6,314 nucleotides of DNA from contig CALCHR010000257.1 of NCBI GenBank assembly GCA_937901185.1, positions 1-6,314 on the forward strand, read 5' to 3'. The translations under genes and the position numbers were made by a program. Shown piece after piece: positions 1 through 5,480 of this stretch. Position 1 is the stretch's first letter. Each line of letters starts with the position of its first letter. The notes below the pieces were generated by a model. The model was not told where the DNA came from. It saw only the letters and a program-made list of their open reading frames with translations, and did not search any database. Source of the DNA: an uncultured Bacteroidales bacterium (GTDB lineage: Bacteria > Bacteroidota > Bacteroidia > Bacteroidales > Bacteroidaceae).

Positions 1-328
1 CACCGTCAAGTTTGGTTAAGATAACGCCATCAATTTCAAGAATGTCGTTAAACGCTTTTGCAATGTTTACTGCGTCCTGACCCACCATTGAGTCAATAAC
101 AAGCAAAATATCATGTGGAGTTGCTACTTTGCAAACGCGTTTTAACTCGTTCATCAACTCTTCGTCAATATGAAGTCTACCTGCAGTATCGACGATCAAT
201 ACGTCGAAGCCCTTGATTTCAGCTTCCTTACGCGCCTTCATTGCAATGTCTTCAGCGCATCTATTGTCTCTATCTACATAAACCGGAACGTCTACTGTTT
301 TACCAACTACTTCTAGCTGGTCAATAGC
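1..328 (-). other. ffh: Fragment of Ffh (SRP54) G domain, cellular housekeeping sequence
   Basis: Translation of this segment matches the middle of the SRP GTPase G domain. It has the G3 motif DTAGR, the HIDEELMNEL stretch, the DxMxGQDAVNxAxxFN motif involved in the SRP-receptor interface, and the G4 motif TKLDG. HIDEELM and GQDAVN point to Ffh rather than its paralogue FtsY, which usually has NKxxLMxEL and GQNAxxQA. Ffh binds the 4.5S/6S RNA and targets nascent membrane proteins. Here the N domain, P-loop and G2 are missing, and the M domain would lie beyond the edge. G+C is about 42% over positions 1-300, against about 33% over 481-660. The fragment is probably host or other bacterial DNA joined to the phage gene. 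Confidence 0.9.
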
Positions 329-802
329 ATCCTCTAACTTACTTCGTCTTTCAATAGTACGTTGTATTTCTTGTTCGTCAGGGCCAAGCGGCACTTCTTC
401 CAGCTCAGTATCATTTTGTTGCCGACCTTCTGTAGTTTTTACTTTACGTGTCGGCTTTGTCTGTTTCTTTTTTGTAGTTGAAGCAGAATTATTTGAGTTA
501 GAAGTCGCCAAAATATTTTCCGATAAAATACTTTGTTGCGTATTTTGAACGCTTCTTAGCTTACTGTCAAGTATTAAGAAGGTATCAGTAAGCGAGCTCT
601 GTTTTCTTGCGACTAAATCGAGAGACTTAGAATATTTATCAAAGTAGTCATTTAAAAAGGCAATACGTAAAGTGCCGATTTCAGTCTCGCCTTTTATAAC
701 TTGGTCAATAATCTCAGTTTGGCGTGTAATTAAACTATTCGCTTCGGCAATTACTTTTGCAAGTTTATTGACCGCTTCAGGTGTTAGATTCATATCGGCC
801 AT
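1..802 (-). CDS. N-terminus of phage tail protein (tape-measure position) fused in frame to Ffh GTPase segment; partial
   Basis: The frame is open from ATG 802 to the window edge (267 codons, no stop). The start is chosen because AAGGAGG sits 7 nt upstream; a second ATG at 793 is less well placed. Residues 1-97 are polar and helix-prone. Residues 98-130 form a Ser/Asn/Thr/Lys-rich linker, and 131-158 are acidic and helical. The gene follows the baseplate/chaperone genes, where contractile-tail phages usually encode the tape-measure protein, so this part is probably a tape measure or tail-associated structural protein (inference; no diagnostic motif). From about residue 159 the sequence becomes unmistakably Ffh: AIDQLEVVG, then DTAGR at 205-209, HIDEELM, DSMVGQDAVN and TKLDG at 263-267. 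The P-loop and DVYRPAA motif that precede this part in real Ffh are absent, so the product could not be a normal GTPase. An assembly join is the likeliest explanation. Confidence 0.8.
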   Translation of the reverse strand, partial: MADMNLTPEAVNKLAKVIAEANSLITRQTEIIDQVIKGETEIGTLRIAFLNDYFDKYSKSLDLVARKQSSLTDTFLILDSKLRSVQNTQQSILSENILATSNSNNSASTTKKKQTKPTRKVKTTEGRQQNDTELEEVPLGPDEQEIQRTIERRSKLEDAIDQLEVVGKTVDVPVYVDRDNRCAEDIAMKARKEAEIKGFDVLIVDTAGRLHIDEELMNELKRVCKVATPHDILLVIDSMVGQDAVNIAKAFNDILEIDGVILTKLDG

Positions 803-826
803 GCCGCTTCCTCCTTCTTAGCACAC

Positions 827-1090
827 TCATTTGTTGTGCATTCTTGCTTCCTCAAGTGCACGTGATGTTGCCTCTTTCTTTTCATTTATGCATTCAATTA
901 GATATACCCTGTCTTGATATGCTAAGTTTAGCACATCAGTGTAGCTAGTATTTAGATTATCACTTATATACCAGCATTCTTTTACTATTTCTTTATAACG
1001 TTTTGGCCCAAAAGCAGTACCATCATTAGATAGTTGTGGGTCTAAAAAACTCGGGCCCGAAGCGAAAAAAGGTAACGACTTCCTCGCCAC
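827..1090 (-). CDS. Small tail protein overlapping the gp26-like gene; possible frameshift product (tail assembly chaperone type)
   Basis: This 87-codon frame overlaps the 3' end of the gp26-like gene by 65 nt and ends 24 nt before the next start. The only usable start in its upstream part is a GTG at 1090 with no convincing ribosome-binding site. No in-frame ATG occurs until five codons from the end. The segment from about residue 30 (KRYKEIVKECWYISDNL, then SYTDVLNLAYQDRVYLIE) looks like a genuine helical domain. Its pattern 'aromatic-aromatic ... SY.DVLNL ... R.YL' is of the kind found in short proteins encoded just before tape-measure genes. Many tailed phages make such a product as a frameshifted extension of the preceding chaperone. 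The frame is +1 (equivalently -2) relative to the upstream gene, and the overlap contains two runs of six T. Coding status is fairly likely; the initiation mechanism is unresolved. Confidence 0.7.
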   Translation of the reverse strand: MARKSLPFFASGPSFLDPQLSNDGTAFGPKRYKEIVKECWYISDNLNTSYTDVLNLAYQDRVYLIECINEKKEATSRALEEARMHNK

Positions 1091-1793
1091 AGCTTGGACA
1101 GGTTAAATATAATGTATTGTCAAGACCAACCTGCTGATTTAACTTATCAATATTATTTAAAATTTTTTGTAAATCAAGAGCAGGAAGATTTGTAATAATA
1201 TTTTCCATTTCAGTCTCAGACTTTTTCTCGCCATCTACTAAATCAATGTTAGTAGTTAATCTCACTAAAGTATCAAAATCAATAGTAGCGTTTTTGTATC
1301 GACGCTTCATGTCTTTGACTTTAACTTCCATTTCTTCGACTAGACGGGGAGATAGGAAATTAAGTGTAATACTTCTGCCACTTTTTGGCAGAGTAAATGA
1401 CTGTAGTTTATTGACAGTTTCTTCATCAAATTCCTTTACGTCTAGTTGACCCAACTTAGCTATAGTCTCAATACGTTCACCGCATTCGGTACAACGCAAA
1501 GCTACTTTGTAATCTTCGCCATATGTAACAATACGCAGCTTGTGTAATAAAAATTCATAATCACCTAGACTCATGTCATAGACATGTACTGCAGGTTTTT
1601 CTATGCAACAGCCTTCGATAATATCAGCAAGGGTTTTCAAAGGAGTGCTGGAAGGAGACAGTCTCTTCATTTCATCTCGAGCAGTCATCGAGCGCAATTC
1701 TATATGTGGATTTACATGTTCCGTATAAATTTTGCCTTTTGATGGTAGCTCATAGCCTTCCATAATTGTATAATCAGTCTGTCTTTCCGTCAT
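1026..1793 (-). CDS. T4 gp26-like baseplate hub / tail assembly protein with two CxxC zinc knuckles
   Basis: This 255-aa protein has the architecture I associate with the T4 baseplate family (T4 gp26-like, Pfam T4_baseplate). An N-terminal ELPSKG.IY strand (residues 15-23) is followed by a P.I.LR.MTARDEM segment (29-42), a CC pair at 62-63 and DYEFLLHKLRIVTYG (78-92). CTEC follows at 101-104, and CPSC sits near the C-terminus at 232-235. The four cysteines probably bind one zinc ion. In T4, gp26 belongs to the baseplate hub; related proteins in other myoviruses are often called baseplate or tail assembly chaperones. The ATG at 1793 is preceded by AAAGGA with a rather long spacer of about 11 nt, and starts 23 nt after the small ribbon-helix-helix gene. 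The end overlaps the next ORF, starting right at the second CxxC. Family assignment is from motif memory, not a search. Confidence 0.85.
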   Translation of the reverse strand: MTERQTDYTIMEGYELPSKGKIYTEHVNPHIELRSMTARDEMKRLSPSSTPLKTLADIIEGCCIEKPAVHVYDMSLGDYEFLLHKLRIVTYGEDYKVALRCTECGERIETIAKLGQLDVKEFDEETVNKLQSFTLPKSGRSITLNFLSPRLVEEMEVKVKDMKRRYKNATIDFDTLVRLTTNIDLVDGEKKSETEMENIITNLPALDLQKILNNIDKLNQQVGLDNTLYLTCPSCGEEVVTFFRFGPEFFRPTTI

Positions 1794-1816
1794 TTTTAAC
1801 TAAGTCCTTTCAATAT

Positions 1817-1981
1817 TTATAATTCACGATTTTCGAAATAGTGCTCTAAAATATATCTAATTAAAGCAGAAACCGTGATACCACGTTCTATAGCTGTAAT
1901 TTTGAGTCGGTCTATAAGCGGTTTTGAAGATTCAAAAGTCTGCATAACCTTATCGCTACGATCTACTTTTTTTCGTCCCAT
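1817..1981 (-). CDS. Small ribbon-helix-helix (CopG/Arc-type) DNA-binding protein, 54 aa
   Basis: The frame from ATG 1981 to TAA 1817-1819 encodes 54 residues beginning MGRKKVDRSDKVMQTFESS. AAAGGA lies 11 nt upstream. The pattern is a short basic N-terminus, then a beta-strand (about 12-18), helix 1 (about 21-33, PLIDRLKITAIER), a G-I-T turn (34-36) and helix 2 (37-50, VSALIRYILEHYFE). It matches the ribbon-helix-helix fold, in which two chains pair their strands and insert them in the major groove of operator DNA. No toxin-like gene is adjacent, so an antitoxin role is not supported. The gene is the first of a transcription unit that continues into baseplate and tail genes. It lies downstream of a terminator and of an element also found before the sheath gene. 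It may be an autoregulator or a late-gene regulator (inference). Confidence 0.8.
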   Translation of the reverse strand: MGRKKVDRSDKVMQTFESSKPLIDRLKITAIERGITVSALIRYILEHYFENREL

Positions 1982-2006
1982 ATTGAGCGTCCTTTCTTAA
2001 AGATAG

Positions 2007-2034
2007 ATTTAGAAACACATATAATTTAGCAGAT
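2007..2034 (-). promoter_or_regulatory. Conserved leader element, copy A (before the ribbon-helix-helix gene)
   Basis: Read on the minus strand, this starts with ATCTGCTAAATTA (2034-2022). The same 13 nt stand in front of the tail sheath gene at 4479-4467. Beyond the identical core, 8 of the next 15 positions also agree, including TG and TTCT.AA, giving 21 of 28 in total. The element begins 8 nt after the hairpin terminator and ends about 25 nt before the start codon at 1981, so it occupies the place of a promoter or operator. No standard -35/-10 pair is convincing, so a phage-specific late promoter or a repressor site is the working idea. Confidence 0.5.
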
Positions 2035-2042
2035 GGAGATAA

Positions 2043-2101
2043 TAAATTTAATAAAAATAAAGACGTCTGTTTGGCAGACGTCTTTATTTTTATTAAATTT
2101 A
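2043..2101 (-). terminator. Long perfect hairpin terminator after the tail tube gene, probably bidirectional
   Basis: A perfect 27-bp inverted repeat (arms 2043-2069 and 2075-2101) encloses a 5-nt loop. The inner 8 bp (GACGTCTG/CAGACGTC) form the GC-richer stem. The outer part is almost pure A/T, so either strand gives a stem followed by a U-rich tract (UUUAUUUUUAUU). On the minus strand it starts 3 nt after the tail tube stop codon, so it should end transcription of the sheath-tube unit. The symmetric tails mean it could also stop transcription arriving from the left. Confidence 0.9.
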
Positions 2102-2104
2102 CTT

Positions 2105-2692
2105 TTAGTCTAAATTCATCTCGGCGCGATCATACTCAAGCTTAGCCTGAATCTGTCTCTTACCATCGTTTTCTTTGTCGAATTCGCCTTCAGAGATTTC
2201 GCTAATCCAACAACCGTATAATGTCCAGCTTCTAATCTGTTCAAAGTCCTGTGTATACTCGATTAGTGTACAGTTCTTTTTGTAGTCTTTCATACGACCA
2301 CCCTTACGAGTGTACACATTGTAAGCGAGTGCTTGCCAAGCCATCAGAATGGACTTGGTATCCATACCGACAACATCATCAACTGTGATATTACCAGACT
2401 GGAATTCAGGAACACCGGCAAACTTAACAGTATCATTACCGCGCTTATACTCAAGTGTCTGTAGATTAAAGTGTGGTACGGGTGCTTTAACAACATTTAA
2501 CTTTAATGTTTCTTGAGCACGAGCAATTTTGTCTGTAGCGGGAACACTGTTTGGATCACTACGATCACCACTGAAAGCAGCGCTAATAATATTATCGATG
2601 TCATCAACAATGAGAGAGAAGAAACCAGTTCTTGCTGCCTCATAGTTAGCCAGGTTTGTACTAATATGCTGAGCGGATAAACTATTTGACAT
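2105..2692 (-). CDS. Tail tube protein (T4 gp19-like)
   Basis: The gene encodes 195 aa and directly follows the sheath gene. The 17-nt gap contains GGAGG placed 8 nt before the ATG. The sequence fits the myovirus inner tail tube family. An N-terminal GFFSLIVDDI strand (24-33) leads into a beta-rich core with LKLNVVKAPVPHFNLQTLEYKR. A loop follows (VKFAGVPEFQSGNITVDD), then a helix (KSILMAWQALAYNVYT) and the C-terminal strands IRSWTLYGCWISEISEGEFD and IQAKLEYDRAEM. Tube subunits stack as hexameric rings inside the sheath and form the DNA channel. Length is close to T4 gp19 (163 aa), with an extra loop around residues 40-60 (AFSGDRSDPNSVPATDK). The high-expression location right after the sheath and the strong terminator behind it are typical. 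Confidence 0.92.
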   Translation of the reverse strand: MSNSLSAQHISTNLANYEAARTGFFSLIVDDIDNIISAAFSGDRSDPNSVPATDKIARAQETLKLNVVKAPVPHFNLQTLEYKRGNDTVKFAGVPEFQSGNITVDDVVGMDTKSILMAWQALAYNVYTRKGGRMKDYKKNCTLIEYTQDFEQIRSWTLYGCWISEISEGEFDKENDGKRQIQAKLEYDRAEMNLD

Positions 2693-2709
2693 GATTTAAC
2701 CTCCATCCA

Positions 2710-4392
2710 TTACATAGTCTCAACTGCATTAACAGCAGTCTCGCCAAAAGAGTCCTCAAGAGAAATCTCAAGGTCAAAGTCTTCAACAGCTTCGATAGGA
2801 ATAATACGAATCTTGGCTTTTAAAGTAGCCTTTTTATCAGTATAGACCTTTAAAATCTTATAATCACGGATACCTTGGTCTGCTTTCATCATTTCTAGAG
2901 TAGGACGAATAGCATTTACAAAGTTAATCCATAAAGTGTCACTGTTTGGATCAAAAGTAAAAGAGCGACAAGCTATATATAACTGTTTCTTAATTGTAGT
3001 ACATAGATGTCTAATATTTAAGAAATGACTTGCAATCAAGTTACCTTTTTCGGTGTCCTTTTTACCGAGAGGATGCGCTGTTCTGTTGCCCCAAAGGTAG
3101 TAACTACCTCTAAAGTTTGCGATTACATTAACAGCAAATTTAGGATTACTCTGGCCATTTGCATTGTTTCGTGGCTCAAGAGCATTGATAGCAATTTCGC
3201 CAAGCTTAATAGTAGTATTATCTACTACATAGCTTGATACGCCTCTTGTATAACCGGCAGCAGAATACCATTCAGCAAAGCCAAGCTTTAGTGAATTCAT
3301 AAAGCAAGCTAAATAATGGAATGCGCCAGGGAACTTTTTATTATTGGCAACTTCTTCATTATTTGACATACGATAGTAAACACTTGGAACAGTTGCTGCG
3401 CAATACTTACCTAGATCAGGTGTGATTGCTTGCTTGTCAATTTCACCTATAATCTTTTCTTCATAGCTACCTTCGCCGCTACTTAGATAAGCGGTGTCAT
3501 CTAATTCAATCAGTGCAAGACAATCTCCACGGCCAGGGAAACCAGAATCATCTGCAGAGCTATCTAATGGCGCCACATAGGCTGCAAGTTTGGCAATAGC
3601 AGTGTTAGTATTATTAATTAATGTGTTAGAAATACCACTAGCGGCCAATTCAGCTAGAGTCGCTTCTAAGTGTGTTTTTTCTGCAACAACACCAATCGCA
3701 GCATCTGCAAAACTTCCATAAAAGCCTGTTGCAGTACTAAAGCCTTCTGGAACAGGTGACAGGTTAGCATACATCTCATTTAAGTTCTCGTTTAAGTTTG
3801 CAAGTGTGGTTGCACTTAAATCAACGTCTCCACTCGCAATCTGGTCTAATTGTATGGTAGTTCCAGCTACAACTTTTTGTGCTTCGCTTAATATTTCTCG
3901 TAAGCAAGTTTCGGCAGCGTTAACGTCATTCAGACGCTGTGCAAAGATCTCACCGTCTGCGGATAGAGGAGACGCAGATAATAAACCATGAGAAATAAAT
4001 CTAAAATCATAGTTTGCTTTATCTTTAAACGGTTCCCAAAAACTATCATTACCAAGGTTATAAATATCTGAGACAGCAATAGGAACATAAATAACGGTAT
4101 AGCCGATACCAAGTAATTCATAAGCCATGTGATTACCATAATGATCAACGAAAACGTCTCCATTAGGTGTAGACAAAGTTTGTCTTGGTGCTGTCAAACC
4201 AATTGTTGCTTTAAAAGACTCTGCGGATGTAAATTCATAGGCACCATTAGAATCAGGTGACACTATCAAGTCTTTATCAGCGGCAGTGTTGGGTGTGCCA
4301 CGCAAGCCTGCAATTAGCACCGCATAGTTAGCGTAACGGTCAGGTGTGCCTGGAGAAGTGCGGTCCTTCTCATTAATAAGTATCTTTGGCAT
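2710..4392 (-). CDS. Contractile tail sheath protein with a large internal helical insertion
   Basis: This 560-aa product has the classical sheath C-terminal domain. YYLWGNRTAH (431-440) is followed by ASHFLNIRHLCTTIKKQLYIACRSFTF (454-480), WINFVNAIRPTLEMMK.DQGIRDYKI (488-513) and strands ending IRIIPIEAVEDFDLEISLED (528-547). These elements form the conserved contractile core that polymerises around the tube. The N-terminal part (MPKILINEKDRT, then VLIAGLRGTP) is also typical. Between FRFISHGLL (130-138) and GRGDCLALIELDD (287-299), which are neighbours in compact sheaths, lie about 140 extra residues. These are rich in Leu/Ala/Asn helices (for example 190-211 and 235-272) and are probably a surface-exposed domain. 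AAGGAG 8 nt upstream supports the ATG at 4392. The gene opens the sheath-tube unit, preceded by the conserved leader element. Confidence 0.95.
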   Translation of the reverse strand: MPKILINEKDRTSPGTPDRYANYAVLIAGLRGTPNTAADKDLIVSPDSNGAYEFTSAESFKATIGLTAPRQTLSTPNGDVFVDHYGNHMAYELLGIGYTVIYVPIAVSDIYNLGNDSFWEPFKDKANYDFRFISHGLLSASPLSADGEIFAQRLNDVNAAETCLREILSEAQKVVAGTTIQLDQIASGDVDLSATTLANLNENLNEMYANLSPVPEGFSTATGFYGSFADAAIGVVAEKTHLEATLAELAASGISNTLINNTNTAIAKLAAYVAPLDSSADDSGFPGRGDCLALIELDDTAYLSSGEGSYEEKIIGEIDKQAITPDLGKYCAATVPSVYYRMSNNEEVANNKKFPGAFHYLACFMNSLKLGFAEWYSAAGYTRGVSSYVVDNTTIKLGEIAINALEPRNNANGQSNPKFAVNVIANFRGSYYLWGNRTAHPLGKKDTEKGNLIASHFLNIRHLCTTIKKQLYIACRSFTFDPNSDTLWINFVNAIRPTLEMMKADQGIRDYKILKVYTDKKATLKAKIRIIPIEAVEDFDLEISLEDSFGETAVNAVETM

Positions 4393-4434
4393 ACTAAATC
4401 TCCTTATATTTGAGTATCTAAATAAACAATTTAA

Positions 4435-4457
4435 CTGAACTAATTTTATATGTTCAG
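4435..4457. repeat. Inverted repeat CTGAAC-N11-GTTCAG in the sheath leader
   Basis: Six-base perfect arms (4435-4440 and 4452-4457) flank an 11-nt A/T-only spacer that includes TATAAAA on the minus strand. The right arm also forms the small palindrome GTTCAGAAC (4452-4460). It lies 42-65 nt upstream of the sheath ATG and touches the conserved leader element. Arms one helical turn and a half apart suit a dimeric regulator, but the match is short and could be chance in AT-rich DNA. Confidence 0.35.
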
Positions 4458-4479
4458 AACTTCAATTAATTTAGCAGAT
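4452..4479 (-). promoter_or_regulatory. Conserved leader element, copy B (before the tail sheath gene)
   Basis: The minus-strand sequence ATCTGCTAAATTA (4479-4467) is identical to the one upstream of the ribbon-helix-helix gene. The following 15 nt share TG and TTCT.AA. The element overlaps the last base of the stop codon of the upstream gene and begins 87 nt before the sheath ATG, in an 86-nt non-coding gap that is otherwise A/T rich. TATAAA follows on the minus strand at about 4449-4444 and could be a -10-like box, though no -35 box lies at standard spacing. A late promoter for the highly expressed sheath and tube genes is the natural reading. Confidence 0.5.
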
Positions 4480-5132
4480 TATTTTAATGCGTATTCAAAT
4501 AAAACCTCTTCTTCTTGCGGGTCTACAATTTTGTCTGCAGCTGTCACTTCTACTCCAACAAGGCGCCAACCGTTCTTTTGAGGTAAGCTAAATAAGAAGC
4601 CATCTTGAAGTTCAAGTTGAATTGTCCACTTATAAAATTGTCCAGCAAAAATATGAGTAGAAATATCACTAGTATCTGACACAGTACTAAGTACACGTAA
4701 ATTCGCAGTATGCTTAACAAAATAATTATTATATGGTATTTCAATAATAATCTGAGGATTGTTAATTAATTTAAAAAGGTACTGTCTAATATACTCGTCT
4801 GCTTCAATACGTTTTTTTGTGTAGATATCAATTTGATATGTAGTTTTAATTGGTATAACATTAAGATGCACGGTAGTAGCTTGCTTAGCATCTTTAGCGA
4901 TAATTAAACCATCAAAAGATTTATTCTGTTTTATAGCAGATTCTATTTCAATGTCTTTATTACGTGATATAGCGATTAAAGGCAATTGCAAAGGCTTGTC
5001 ATCAGAGTCTTCCGCAGCAAGTTGTATTAATCTAGTCGATTCGTCAGGTGAAAGAACCCTTAACTTTGAAGAATCTGCAAGCCACCCTTTAATTTTTTGG
5101 GTTATAGCTTCATCATAATAACTAATAGCCAT
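4479..5132 (-). CDS. Probable tail terminator / tail completion protein
   Basis: The gene encodes 217 aa. AAAGGAG overlaps the stop of the preceding gene and lies 8 nt before ATG 5132, so the two are translationally coupled. An N-terminal helix (YYDEAITQKIKGWLAD) is followed by a PLIAISRNKDIEI strand (51-63). The central segment TTYQIDIYTKKRIEADEYIRQYLFKL (97-122) has the 'strand then polar helix' pattern of tail terminator proteins. Those proteins form a ring capping the tube and sheath at the head-proximal end. The gene's place immediately before the sheath is where T4-like order would put the neck and terminator genes (gp13-gp15). Evidence is positional plus pattern, so another neck or connector protein is possible. 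No cysteine motifs, signal peptide or membrane segment are visible. Confidence 0.7.
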   Translation of the reverse strand: MAISYYDEAITQKIKGWLADSSKLRVLSPDESTRLIQLAAEDSDDKPLQLPLIAISRNKDIEIESAIKQNKSFDGLIIAKDAKQATTVHLNVIPIKTTYQIDIYTKKRIEADEYIRQYLFKLINNPQIIIEIPYNNYFVKHTANLRVLSTVSDTSDISTHIFAGQFYKWTIQLELQDGFLFSLPQKNGWRLVGVEVTAADKIVDPQEEEVLFEYALK

Positions 5133-5145
5133 AAAAAATACTCCT

Positions 5146-5469
5146 TTATTTAAAAGCTACTTGTAATATTTTACTACCTGGTATAGCACCGTTGCCATAG
5201 GTAATAAGTTGTGCAATGGTATCCAAAGTCTTGTCTTTAAATAGCAGGATAAGATTATTTTCCTTGTCTGAGTAAAAGGTCATATTCAGTAACAAGTTTA
5301 TACACATATTTTTTAAGGACATATTATATTGTTGCTGTAAATAATTATCCATAATTATATCAGAAGCATGAAGTGGATACTTTTGTATAACAAAATATGC
5401 TTTTAGAAGAGTATCAGATCGCAGCTGTTCGACGGTAGTTCGTTGTTTATTTGGTATTGTGAAAAACAT
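5146..5469 (-). CDS. Small phage protein of unknown function, probably neck/connector related
   Basis: The frame encodes 107 aa from ATG 5469. Upstream there is only a weak AGGAT-type ribosome-binding site, directly after the stop of the preceding gene (11-nt gap), so coupling is likely. I do not recognise the family. The sequence is mixed alpha/beta, with helical stretches at about 11-30 and 50-64. A hydrophobic LILLFKDKTLDTIAQLITYGNG segment (73-94) precedes a PGSKILQVAF tail that looks like a conserved C-terminus. There is no signal peptide. Being packed between two virion-type genes just upstream of the sheath suggests a head-tail joining role (inference from position only). Confidence 0.75.
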   Translation of the reverse strand: MFFTIPNKQRTTVEQLRSDTLLKAYFVIQKYPLHASDIIMDNYLQQQYNMSLKNMCINLLLNMTFYSDKENNLILLFKDKTLDTIAQLITYGNGAIPGSKILQVAFK

Positions 5470-5480
5470 TAACTATCCTA

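Noticed and set aside
1..328. A phage strategy to capture host protein targeting through an SRP-like domain.
   Set aside because: The segment lacks the P-loop, G2 and N domain, so it cannot act as an SRP GTPase, and it begins in mid-domain as expected of a chimera.
1817..1981. Antitoxin of a toxin-antitoxin pair (many antitoxins are RHH proteins).
   Set aside because: No small toxin-like ORF lies next to it. Its neighbours are tail tube and baseplate genes.
3523..3534. GRGD sequence in the sheath, reminiscent of an integrin-binding RGD motif.
   Set aside because: It belongs to the GDCLALIELDD strand entry common to sheath proteins, so the match is coincidental.
2503..4744. Minus-strand open frames at 2503-2706, 3930-4163 and 4550-4744 with hydrophobic, membrane-like translations.
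   Set aside because: They are alternative-frame shadows inside the tube, sheath and terminator genes. Hydrophobicity from AT-rich out-of-frame reading is expected.
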